Below are positions 25,542-37,300 of a stretch of DNA of 64,000 nucleotides, piece after piece (position 1 is the stretch's first letter; each line of letters begins with the position of its first letter). A program made the translations under genes and the position numbers. The DNA comes from Hermodice carunculata (lineage: Eukaryota; Annelida; Polychaeta; Eunicida; Amphinomidae). The notes under the pieces are model-generated. The model ran no database searches and was not told the origin of the DNA. It saw only the letters and a program-made list of their open reading frames with translations. The stretch spans positions 45,434,961 to 45,498,960 of the forward strand of contig OZ026629.1 of the NCBI GenBank assembly GCA_964020975.1, given 5' to 3'.

Positions 25542-27300
25542 CTGTGAACACGTACAGCCCCCTGAGGCATTTTAAATCTCACGTGTTTTGTCTCTGCACT
25601 AACCACAACAATACTGACAAAGGGTATTTCTGCACATATCAGACTGGCTATGTTCTTTCTTCACTTAAAAAAACTGTTACCTAAATTTGACTTCATCATC
25701 TTATACTGACGAATTATCCACAGTCTTTTAGAATTAACATAGTGTTTTATATCACTTTCTAAATCATTCTCCATATTGAATATTTTAGATTATAAGTATT
25801 CAAACTTTTGGACTGCACAGTGCTGACAGTAACTGCACTAGGAGCCATACTGCAGCTACTGTGTTTAAGAATTGTAAGCTTGATGACTAAATTTAGTCTT
25901 CCACTAATGGATGAAACTCTTTTCACAAAAAGTCTTCAAACCAGGTAACAACGTACAAAAGCAAGGTCACAAACCTATGAAGATTGCATCTGCTGATCTC
26001 AAAATACTACAATAATGAAAACACACCTGTACTCTTCACTTTTCCTGTTTTAGAAGTAAAGGTATCAAGATCCATCAGTCTCTCGTTATTTGAGCGACTG
26101 CAGACTGGCAATTACGCTCCACAAATAATGCTTAATCACAGACTCAGACCCATATAACCTGCCAAGGTGTACACTTCCAATGTACACACCTGCTACTTGC
26201 ATTTGGGTTTTTTTTTTTTAACATTATGAGTTTTTTTTTTCTTTCTTAACCAATTCTTCAGTTGAAATGGACAAAACTAGCAATTTGTCAAATAAGTATT
26301 CCACAGATGTTGATGTCTACGGTCTCCTAGTTCAACCTGTCACATTGACACTGAAGCGTAAACACAAATCATAATCATGATAATTCGTTCATCAATGCTG
26401 TTTACTTTGTATCCACATAAAACTGCCATGGTCATGGTCCGGGGAGTTGAAAATAGTCTGAGGTCACAGACTGAACCTTGTGATGAAATACAGCACTAAC
26501 AAATATGTCTATTTAATAAATATGAGCTCACACATGACATAGGTACACTGTAAATGAAAAAGTTAAGATGTTTTAAAACAATGTTATTGCTTATTAAAGG
26601 TAAAAGTCATGTTTGTTTTGTCCATTGTTACATGCTGTACGATCCATAGGCCTGAAGGACAAGGCATATAACGAGACTGAACTCAGGGACCATGACAAGA
26701 TAATCAGGGACTGCACTGGAGTAATTGTATATTACCTGTTGTTAAGCAGTCATCTCCCCAGGGTTTCGTTTTTGGGTGACATTGGGTACATTATGGAAGA
26801 CGCTTGCCTTTTCAAGTTCTCTGGGACACCCGGTATCTTCAGTGAATATACTGTACATGTTGTCAGTGATATGCATATGAGTATCATTTGAACACATCCA
26901 CATGTTCCTGAGGACATGCCTTATGCTTGTGTTGTGACTATGTACTTCATAATTGTAAGACCTTTGTAACTGTACATGCAGTGCACATGGGGGAAGGTTA
27001 CCCGAGTGTCAGTTTCCTGATAATGTCTCTACCTGTCAAATGGAAGGCAAAATAAGAATGGAGAGTGACAATGAGAGCCTAAAACAACCTAACCGTGATG
27101 CACTCGTTTGACCAATAATACCAACAAAATGAACTTTCCCTAAAAATTGTTGTAGGTACACATACAGTTATTTTTCACATCACTGTGAATCCTGATGAAT
27201 GCCAAGGAAAATTTACCAGTCATAAGTAAGAAGTCTGATTCAAATCTTTATCCGTGTATATATCCTGTGACAGGAACTGCATGCAAGTAAGCTTCATATG
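25542..27300. other. intron-like non-coding sequence
   Basis: No supported gene. Short poly-T blocks occur near 26211 and 26231. An open frame at 26613-26891 (plus) has neither splice context nor recognisable residues. Confidence 0.4.
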
Positions 27301-27680
27301 GTGCACATGTGCCATGTAGCCTGTGACATGTCTACACTGAGCATCCTGCACATGTAGCCTGTGACATGTACACACTAAGCTTCCTGCACATGTAGCCTGT
27401 GACATGTATAGACTAAGCATCCTGCACATGTAGCCTGTGATGTGTACACTAAGCATCCTGCACATGTAGCCTGTGACATGTGTACATTAAGCATCCTGCA
27501 CATGTAGCCTGACATGTGTACTCTAAGCATCGTGCACATGTAGCCTGTGATGTGTACACTGAGCATCGTGCACATGTAGCCTGTGATGTGTACACTGAGC
27601 ATCCTGCACATGTAGCCTGTGATGTGTACACTAAACATACTGCACATGTAGCCTGTGATGTGTACACTAAACATACTGCA
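27301..27680. repeat. 36-38 bp minisatellite, about 10 units
   Basis: The unit is roughly CACATGTAGCCTGTGACATG plus TGTACACTAAGCATCCTG. Units differ by ACATG/ATG and by single bases. Most frames are open on both strands, giving spurious Cys-rich proteins such as HITGYMCRMLSV. Degenerate unit-like words (TCCTGCACATGTAG at about 27920, GTACCCTGTGACATG at about 28002) continue downstream to about 28020, so the array was once longer or is flanked by older copies. Confidence 0.95.
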
Positions 27681-28508
27681 TGTGCAGTGGGTTTCCGCAT
27701 ATACTTTGACTGTCATCTGTTTATAAAGGTATTATAATATGTCCACCATTTAACATGTTTAACTTTAATGTATGCAAATGGCCAGCCACTGTTACACAAA
27801 GTATAAAAGTTTTTTTTTTTTAAATCCTGCATGAAAACCCAGCAAGTTGAACTTCCTGCACCAGCACCTGTGACTTAGGATGCATGGTAGCCTATCACAT
27901 CTGCCATAACAAGCTTACAATCCTGCACATGTAGTGTTATATGAACTATGTAAACTGAATATCCTATGACGTGATGTGCAAGTCAAATACCCTCCCCTTG
28001 TACCCTGTGACATGAACTAGATGTGCATGTCAACTATCATCATGTTCATGCCAGACAGAGTGCACAACAGCACCATGTTTATGGTCCAGTCTACAAAATT
28101 CTGAGATGGTCAACATACAATAAGTCCAGGATATACATAGCTTCATAGCAGCACATTGTGATTAAAATTTAGAAATGAGAATGCTCTTCAAAGAAAACAG
28201 TTTTTTTCAGCAGAACCATTGCAGATACACTTTCTTGGAAGTACCGGGTACATGTATATAAAGACATCATCCAAGTACACAACAAGGCAGGCTGCCAAAT
28301 TTTAACTGCTGGCAAGTCACACTTGCTGCCTCTGACATGTTTTCAGGGCTTACGTGCATTTTATTTAGGCCATCAAACAAAATTTTGTGCTCATCGGTAT
28401 CTGAAAGGATGTATATGTACATGTGCATACACTCTATCTCCACACGTGTAAATACAGCTAACTTGTGAGCCTGGTGTCACACATTTTGATTTACACTGTC
28501 TCACTCAC

Positions 28509-28580
28509 CTGAGGTATACTATTGATCTGCGCTCAAATGGACTGTTGAGCTTTCCACAAGACACCACCAACTCCGAGTAG
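28509..28580 (-). CDS. possible 72-base exon (low confidence)
   Basis: On the minus strand a perfect CAG/GTGAGT donor follows an open frame reading YSELVVSCGKLNSPFERRSI then VYL, entered in phase 2 after ATACATGTAG and leaving in phase 2. The entry phase fits the exit of the candidate at 48433-48550. No domain is recognised, and the surrounding 28.5-28.7 kb looks mildly palindromic (ACCATATGGTCA), so a repeat origin is possible. Confidence 0.25.
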
Positions 28581-31204
28581 CTACATGTATACTATGACCA
28601 TATGGTCACAGTCGGTTGTACCATCATAACCCCAGGAAGGGAATTCCATGTACGCTTTATCCCAGCAACCTACTTCACATGTACATCAAACACACCCACC
28701 AATGGAAAAGACTTTCAGCGTGACACCTTTTTTTGTCCACACTTGAGTGACCACTGAGAAAGGCAGCTTGACCTCACTGTGTTTCTTGGTGGCCCATACC
28801 AATTTTCCCAAGCTCTTTGCAAACCCATAACGTTCCTGACCACTTTTGCACTTTCCAACGCAGGCCGGTTGGCTGGCAGTCGTGCAGAAAATGTGGTAGG
28901 ACCAGCTTATAACTATGTTTCATTAAAAAACGATGGTCTGCTTTCAGGCAGATGAAAAGATCCAATGAATTAAGTAGATAAACTTGTGAGGTGTTCTAAC
29001 CTTTTGCTGCCTGTCATCCAAATTCAAATATTCCTAAAACTGGTAATCTTACAATAATGGTAATTTCCCCTGCACTTAGGCCACTTGGACATGATGTGAT
29101 GGGAGAAGTCAATGAAACTTGGAGCTTGCCTTTTTACCCCCCTTAAAGGGACCCACAAAATTGTGGAAAAATACAAAATTGCTGCTCATCACCACAATGC
29201 TCTTCATGTTATTGATCCGTTCATGATCATTTCACTCCAACGCAGCAAAAGACCAATTCTTGTGTGCTTTAATGTTTTATTTACATAAAATTTCTCATTG
29301 ACAGAAAACATTTTTGGAGAGAACTGTAGATAACACGTAGCATGACAGCCAGCTCCTCTTGATGTGGGTTGGGTATGCCAAGGATAGCTTTAGACTCTGT
29401 CCTATTCTAACCAGGAAAAGTGTTCAACTAACTATATGTCAACAATTCCGTAAAATTAAGTACTAATTTTGATGCAAGTCCGGAATAAGAGAACGTCAGT
29501 ATTCTCATGAAACAACAGCACATTCCACGTTCAAAAGGGAAGTGTGTGTCGCAAGAAAAGATGGCCATTCAGTAGTGTTGTCACACAACAGAAAACTCAG
29601 TGCTTACTCTATGCTCTGTTGAAAGTCTGTGCATACATGAGAAGACAACAACCAGGCATGTCAGTGAGTTCAGTTTACCGGTAGCTGAAACATATTTTAT
29701 TAGCCAACTGAGAGGTCCAGCCCTACATGAATCTCTCACCTCAGTGATATTCCAAGCCCACTGTCAGGCCCTCCTCTCACTCTTAGCTTCCTATTTTTAT
29801 ATCATCCTCAGCTGTAGGCATACATGTAGACATTGTAACCTATCAAACATGTGACTGATGTCATAACCACAAGTGGGAAGGCACCTTCACCGCCTGATAG
29901 ATAATAGAACTCACAGCCTCCAGGCCAGACCTTTTCACAATGTAAATGACAGAACTACCATAACTGTTGTCACACTGATCTGATCTGTAAATCTTTACAT
30001 TATACTGTTCCTATTTTTCATAAGTTACCTGCAGGAAAAAATGTTCTGAGTGACCTTCATACATATAATGGCTTTAGCTGGCCAAAATAATCTAGTGGTT
30101 TAGTTTTCACTAATGTTAGTCTTTTCGAAGAAAAAAAAAGATGAATTGCAGAGCTCCATTTCAGAATAGCAACATCCAGCAGAAAGCTGTTGACTCAAGT
30201 TTTACTTCAAGAGGGGAAGTCAACCACTCTTGACCACATGTATGAAGTACTGAGATTTTCACTTGACATCAATTTTGAACTGAATCATACAGAACCTTCA
30301 ACATTTTCAATTTCTGGGTTAGAAAGTACGAAGGACCCAATGTACTTGAAGCACCTGTTAATGTTCTGGATTCAAGTTAGATCAAAGCACAAAGCAAAAG
30401 AGCCAGGTCTGGAGCTGTCAAAAGGTAGAAGCTATTCTACATTCTTTAAGTCAACAACAATTCCTCCTGTGTGTGTTGGGGGGGGGGGGGAGGGGTAGAG
30501 TTTTTCTGGAGGATAAATACTATCTGATGGTAGGCCCTACATATTGCTGCACTCATTAGCGGTGGAAAATGTTACAAACTTATAAACATGTTAAACTGTT
30601 GATGCAGTTCCTGTGTCCCAGGTTCAAGAACATTGATCTGTCTCTGTGCCCCATGTACCAGTGTGGTGCACTACTGCTTTAGTCTTTTGTCCCATGTACA
30701 AGAATGTTTTTGTGTCTGGACCATGAAAGGTAAGCTCAATACATCACTGTCTATTCCTCAGTCGTTCAGCCCACCAAATTTTGTTTGACCACAAGGAATT
30801 CTTTTTCTCCACAAACAGCTGAATCATAAACACATTAACCATGCCATACAAATGATTTATTTGTTTTCAATATAATATCATCCACATTCCTGCTAGGCAT
30901 ACCTCACTTCACATTTTGTCAGCAGTTGGACCTTCAACCTGGTCTTTGTTATCTTTTCTCTCCTGTTACTGAGCCAGAAATCACTTCATGCTTAAAGCAA
31001 CTGTACAACAGACCATTCAGCATTTGTCCAGCACTTCTGCTTCATAATGGCAGAACAAACATCAAACATCAATTTGTTACTCTGGCCGGTGACAAATATA
31101 CACAAGATAAACAGGGCAAATTCAAAGCTACCTTGTTCTTTTGATACTTTGATTAAGCCTGTGTATCAATATCACCCCGGTTCAAGCAGTAGCCCAACAT
31201 ACAA
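28581..31204. other. non-coding sequence with one TTAA-family relic
   Basis: No supported gene. A diverged relative of the hairpin TTAA family lies at about 29225-29430, and a G-run (about 12) lies at 30478-30490. Confidence 0.4.
29225..29430 (-). mobile_element. degraded copy of the hairpin TTAA-family repeat
   Basis: In plus orientation it shares with 3513-3747 the words GAAAACATTTTTG, GATGTGGGTTGGGT, CCAAGGATAGCTTTAGAC and AACCAGGAAAAGTG. The terminal TTAA is not preserved at the right end (TTCAAC). An old copy. Confidence 0.45.
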
Positions 31205-31379
31205 TACAGTGAAACCTGTCTTGAAAGACCACCTTTAGGGGTCAGGAATTTGTGGTCCCTGAAGACAGGTGCATTCTCACAGGGGGTATAAACACACTGG
31301 AAAGTACAAGGTACCTTGAAGAGGTGGTCTTTTCTTATGGGTGGTCTCTCAAGATACAGAACCACTGTATCACTATACC
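31205..31379. mobile_element. TA-flanked MITE, TACAGTGAAACCTGTCTTGA ends
   Basis: Starts TACAGTGAAACCTGTCTTGA and ends TCAAGATACAGAACCACTGTA, an imperfect TIR framed by TA. Length 175 bp. The interior holds the GACCACC / GGTGGTC words shared by the whole group at 40901, 41611, 47449 and 48141. Confidence 0.8.
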
Positions 31380-32105
31380 TCGGTTATGAAATGTCTGGTA
31401 CTCCGTCTCAATCCCTGGGAGAATTGACAATGTGATTTTGCAGTACATCACGATAAGTAGGACACATTCTGGACAGGTCATTATTATAGCTTATACCTGA
31501 ACAGGGAAATACTTCTAGTAGACATGTAGGATTTGATTTGTATAAAACCAAAGCAGTTCCATGCTTTCAAAATGCCTGTGCACAACTGCAAGATTTCAGA
31601 CTGCCATGCAAACTCAAGGAAATTGGACAAACTAATGAAATACCCAGGGACAAAAGGGTTCACTTTTCACCTGCCTCTACGACCCCCACCCCCACAAGAA
31701 GAACAAGCATCACCCACCAAGTAACTGGTACAGTGGCCTTCCTATGTGATTGGTCATGTGCACAATTGACATGTCACGCCAACTCACTGGAGGTTTGGGT
31801 GAAATGGATTCCATCAGCTTGCTATTGTCAAATGTATTGGCACAAAATGACCCATCCATGATACATGCGAGACATTTCCTGTAAACCGCAAAGCTGCCAG
31901 ATAGCAACTTTTGACTTTCTGTCCATGCTTTCCTTGAGCAACAACAGGCAGAATTTCTGCACGAAGACTGCTGTTCACATACAGATTGATAGGTACATCT
32001 TGCCAAAGGTCACACCTTTCAAATTTCAGTTGTCCTTTCCTTGACTGGCCATCCTGTGGACAGCCCCAGAATGTGATAAAAGGTTGCACTACTGACCTGA
32101 CTAAA

Positions 32106-32519
32106 GCCCCGTTCACACTGCTAAAATTTACCGCATCTTATTTGTAAAACTTGCGAAAGTAGAGTTCAGACCAGCTAAAAATTTTCTGCAATCCCTTGAG
32201 AATGCACAAGCCGCTTCCGAAAGCAAAACTTATTGATGGGGGTGGCATTTTTGCGGCTGTTAACTGGTAGTGTCCACTTGAGCAAGTTGTGTTGCGTGTG
32301 TGAACGCAAAATGCGTATGTTTGCCGAAAATCGAACATGTGCAAGCACGCCAATTCGGTAGGTGAACCCGAAAGTTAAACCTTACAGTGTGAGCTATCCA
32401 TTCACTTTTACTTTGGAAGTCAGGTAAACAGTCTGAATGCACATTTCGGATGGTCTTTCAGATGCACAAAAATGCAAATGTTAATTCCGAATATAAAATC
32501 AAAGTAGTGTGAACACAGC
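32106..32519. mobile_element. Harbinger/ISL2EU-like MITE
   Basis: Left end GCCCCGTTCACACTGCT, right end AGTAGTGTGAACACAGC, a 17-bp imperfect TIR. AAA lies immediately outside both ends, as a 3-bp target duplication would give. The GTTCACACT terminus and 3-bp duplication fit the Harbinger/ISL2EU group. The 414-bp interior is richer in CpG (TTTCGG, CCGAAA, TTGCGG) than neighbouring DNA, suggesting younger or less methylated sequence. No transposase. Confidence 0.65.
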
Positions 32520-32689
32520 AAAATTCACTCTTGAAAGTGAAAACTGTTCCAACAAGGCTCTTTGTTTTTTGTTGATATAATGTGGAACCCATTTTGGCCA
32601 GTCTGTTTACTCCTTTTCTTTTCACTTGAGATTTTTTTAAAATTTTTATGCACTGACAAAACTTGGAAGCACTATGTCAATCATAAAGC

Positions 32690-34325
32690 ACCAACAAGAG
32701 GCTCTGCTGACATATTATCTGGCGATCATCACCAAAAAACCATTTCCTGAAAAGCACTCCCTCCATGACCTTGATAATATAATCAAGGTCATCCATATTA
32801 TGCAATATCTAACTTCCACATGATATACATTTATGTTACATTTGGTATCATTTGCCTTATTCTTTGTCAAGATATTGAATTAAATGTAATTTTCTTGAGT
32901 GTTTAATGACCTTGAAAAATAGGTCAAGGTCACACAACCATTGGGTCAAGATGACTAATAAAAGTAGGTCTTCAAGTAGTTTTATGTAAAATGTAACCAA
33001 GTGCAATTTTGACCTGGAGATTCAATTCTCTTTGTCAATAACATGCGAGCTGCAGACCCTCCCATTACAAAATCACCTCTTCCAACTTCACAGGTCTGGT
33101 GACCTCACAATACTATGTCAGGGCACTGATATTATATAACATATTGGCATTGGTCATGATCTATACATTGCACATCCTACAAGTTTGGCATGTCTTATCC
33201 AGTTATTTTTTGAGATATGGAATTGTGTATCTTTCATGACATTTTAACTCATAATTTCTGTCCAAGTATTGGTATCATAAGCCACCAAGATTTTGACATC
33301 CTTCACAACCCCACTAAATTTCATGAAGATCCATAATAAAATAAAGGACAGTGGACTGGTCACAAGATTTTCACCTTTTGATCTCTATATTACATAATAC
33401 TGTAGGTGGTGCCTCCAACATTGACATCTAGATAGATTTTCATACACTTTATAATTTCATAAAGTAAAATGGGCCCGACTAAAAAACTGTGGCGTGCAGA
33501 ACATTCACAAGATGACCCTCATACTCCAATTGGCCATTTGACCTTGACCTTTTGTTCGGATTAAAAAATTTGTAACGTTCAAAATGTACATCCAGCATCC
33601 AGGTCAAAACTTTCCGTGTCATTGAAGAAAAACAATACACTTGGACACATATGAAACTCCATAATCATTGGGTCATGGTGACCCAAAAAGTAGGTCACCC
33701 AAACAGAGTTTTACAAACAATATACCCTCAAGTGCAATATTGATCTGGAGGCTAAATTCTCTTTGTCATTGATGTCCAAGCTACACTCAACCATTACAAA
33801 ATCTCTACTTTCAACTTTACAGGCTTGGTGAACTTACAAAAATAGGTCAAGGTCACTAATATTATATAACATATTAGCATTGGCCATGGATTTATATATC
33901 CTACAAATTTGGCATGTGTAATTCAATTCCCTTTCGAGATATGGAATTTTATACAGATCTTTAAACACATTTTGGCTGATAATTTCGATCAAATTGTAGG
34001 TGGTACTGCTAGTATCATATGCAACTGAGATTCTCACCTCCATAATCCCACAAAATTTCATGAAGATCTATCAAACATTAGGGATTCTAGAGTGGTCAAA
34101 AGATTTTCACATTTTGACCCATATATTACATTATGCTGTAGGTGGCACCACCAATATCAAACTCAACTTCAATTTTATACACTTGATAAGTCCTGAAAGC
34201 CATATGGGGATATCTTGAAAACTGCAGACTTTACCTTTCTCACAAGCAAAAAGTTTACTGATGGAAGGATGGACAGACATGAGTGATCGCATGAGCTCTG
34301 TGACCTATGGTCAGCAGAGCTAAAA
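32690..34325 (+). mobile_element. 1.6-kb element with two ~720-bp tandem core copies
   Basis: Two long diverged copies are anchored by GGGTCA(A/T)G(A/G)TGAC at about 32940 and 33669. Both then run through ATTATATAACATATT(A/G)GCATTGG, CTACAA(A/G)TTTGGCATGT, GAGATATGGAATT, AAATTTCATGAAGAT and CTGTAGGTGG. The left end reads GAGGCTCTGCTGAC. The right end reads GAGCTCTGTGACCTATGGTC then AGCAGAGCTAA, a stem-loop finishing in CTAA and partly inverted to the left end. The layout resembles non-autonomous Helitron-like elements (terminal hairpin plus CTRR), though the preferred A/T insertion site is not clear. No protein coded. Confidence 0.62.
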
Positions 34326-37300
34326 ACAGAGAATACATATAGCCTTATTTTGCCACAGTGTGGATCAGCATGTGTTTGTTTGGAAACCCAGCTCTACAAA
34401 TGACAGTCTCCTGCCAATCGTTATGACCGGGTTGTGTTTTACCTAACAAACACCGAACAGTTATGGAGTATGACAATCCAAGATTTGAAAATTTGATTCT
34501 GAATCTGAAAATTTTGATTCTGAAACTTACTACTTGTAATTATTACTGCAAAGGGCACAACCACAACAAGAAACCAACATGAAGAAGACATGAAACGTCC
34601 ATAAACAGTGTATCTGGTATAATCTTGATCACCCATGACATAAAGGGACCACAATAAACATGCAGAAGGGTCTGAGGTACACTCAGACAATGGCTGCAAA
34701 CATCCCCACTTAGATTTTTTATTTTTTTAATACTGCTTATAAAATATTTGAAATGAAAAGCCAAAACAATGCAGTGGAGTCTACCGGGCATGATATCTGC
34801 AGCCGGTTTGCTTGGACACATGCTGGAACATCACACTGATGTTTGTATAGTTTGATTCCTGTTTTCTGTGCTTTGTTTAAAAATATTTGAAGCAGCCAGG
34901 AAACACTGATAGCTGCTGTGGTCTTTCATTGAGCCATGCATTCTGCAGCCTGGGTTGTTTGGACACCAGTTGAAATATGTGTGGAAACTGCTATTTGTTT
35001 TCTTCGTTATTTTTTTTTACAGCTTATTTTTTGGGCTATCAGGACACAAGTAACTCAACATAAAAACTGTCAGGTATAGTATACAACTATACTAGCATGC
35101 CAGCTTTTCTGGCTTTGTCTCGTATTTCTCATAGTATACAACTACATGTATACATCAGGTTAGCAGTGACTTCTGCAAATTGTTGAACGTCACCATGGAT
35201 TCAGATTTTAAGCACAGTAAAGTATACGTTTTCCAAAAGCTAACAAACTTGAGATTCTGTTCATTATAATTTTATGATGTTCGATAGTGGCAATGCTTAC
35301 ATAACAAGTGCACAAGAGATCATCATTGTAATTCACCACCAATATCGAATCAGTTCATTCAATTTTGACAAGAACTAAATTTTGCAAACTTACATTTATG
35401 CTAAAGAAAAAAAAAAACTTACATTTACGTGACGCATAAAAAAATGTCTCAGATTTTAAAATTTGTTTTGACACAAAAGTCAGCTAAAGTAACTTTCCTT
35501 TGATGTGTCATCATTCTAACTTCAAGTTCAAAACAGCAAATAACTTTTTTTTTAAATTTGAGACACACTTCTTTAATTTGCCATAAATGGAATGCCAAAA
35601 TATATGGAAAGGTTGAAGCTGAATCAAAAATACATGTCAAAGAATGGCAATCACTTCTTTACATTTTTTTCAATTCCTTGCAAGAATAGTGCTATTTATT
35701 CAAAACATAGGTCTGAACTTTTATCTTATATTATTTCTTAAGTACTGGGCACTTAGTAGAAATAACACAATGCACGTACACTGATGCCTTGCCATTGGTG
35801 CAAAACTGAAATTGTCAACAACAACAAATATATGTGTGTGTGTGGGGGGGGGGGGGGGGAAGAGTCCAAAACACTGCTGATTTACTGTCAAGTGTCATGA
35901 AATACTTTCCTGCACACCCACCCCCTCTGTATCGAGCACTGTACAGGCACTGAGGCCTGAAGTATATTACATAAGACACACTCAAAAGAGCTTCATATGC
36001 ATGTTTGGTGTTACTTCACTGATTCCAAGTTTGTCAAATTGTCAATGGCTGTTTTCACTGGCCTTTTGGCCAATGTCTATTGTTGTGTATGTTACTTATG
36101 CTATCACCTATCATAATAAATCTTACATCATGTACCCAGCCATTATGTAAGATATTATGTACTCTAAGGATATGTTTCTCTTGCAGCAAACATACATCAC
36201 TCCAGGATGTATGCCTGTGTGCTTGGTCCAGAAACTATTGCATACTGCATCATTGCAAGTCTCATAACAGCATCATCAAACCTAAAGCCAAAATCTGGAG
36301 TTTGTTCTATCAGATATTGTAAACTTCTGACAAAAAATAAAAACACTGTGAATTCATCAAATTTCGCTGTTTTTATTTTCACTTTTTTTTGCTAATGCTT
36401 CAAACCTACCACAATAAGAACCCAGTGAAAAAGATTTCGACATGGCATGAACAGGAATTATAACAAAACTAGTGAAGTTAAAGTTTCAGTGAAAGGTCCT
36501 CAGTGCACAAACTGCCCAAACAAGAACCCATGAAAAAAGTGTATTCCCAGCACCTTTTACCGAATTCTGTTGTCCCAACACTGGAACCCTCCAAAAGTTA
36601 CACTGATACAAGGATAAGATCAAAGATGTCCTATAGATTTTGAAGAGAATCACATTACTGGGATGTCATCTAAGTACAATAGAGCATCTGTTCCGCCAGC
36701 TGGCCTGGTGCACCAAGAAGTAAACACACATCACTGTGGACCCCAGACCCAGGCTTTGTTTACCTGACTCTAGGCTTTGTTTACCTCACTACGTGTCTAC
36801 TACACAGTTTACTGCAGCCTATACATATCACACATACATATACCACACACTATAAATACATTGTATCTGGGAGAAGGTTACTGACCAGTGGGTCCTACCA
36901 TGGAAGTAACTGTGATCCCACCCCTCTTGTCATCCTTTTACAAGTAGCACTGATACAATGCTTTCTGGCATCAAATGACAGTGCATACTCTACCTGGTAG
37001 GCCTGGGTCCCGGCAAACTTCCCAGATCGGCTCATAATAACTGAACATTTTGGTATCCATTCCAACGTAGGTTATTCAGACAGTAAATGCTCCAAGAAGA
37101 CTCCAGTCAACAGTAACCAAGACAAGTTTGTAACGCGTACATTCTGTGGTCTTCAACAATGTAAAAGCAAGCAAACTTTCGAAAAAAATATCTGCATCAA
37201 AACTGGCACTGTTCTGTTACATGATATCAAGTGCTTACTAAACATGCCCAGCTTATGGCAAAGATTCTGACCGGTTCATTATGCATAAGCCCAACTTCAA

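Noticed and set aside
27375-27737. Cys-rich 80-110 codon frames on both strands
   Set aside because: Products of the minisatellite unit.
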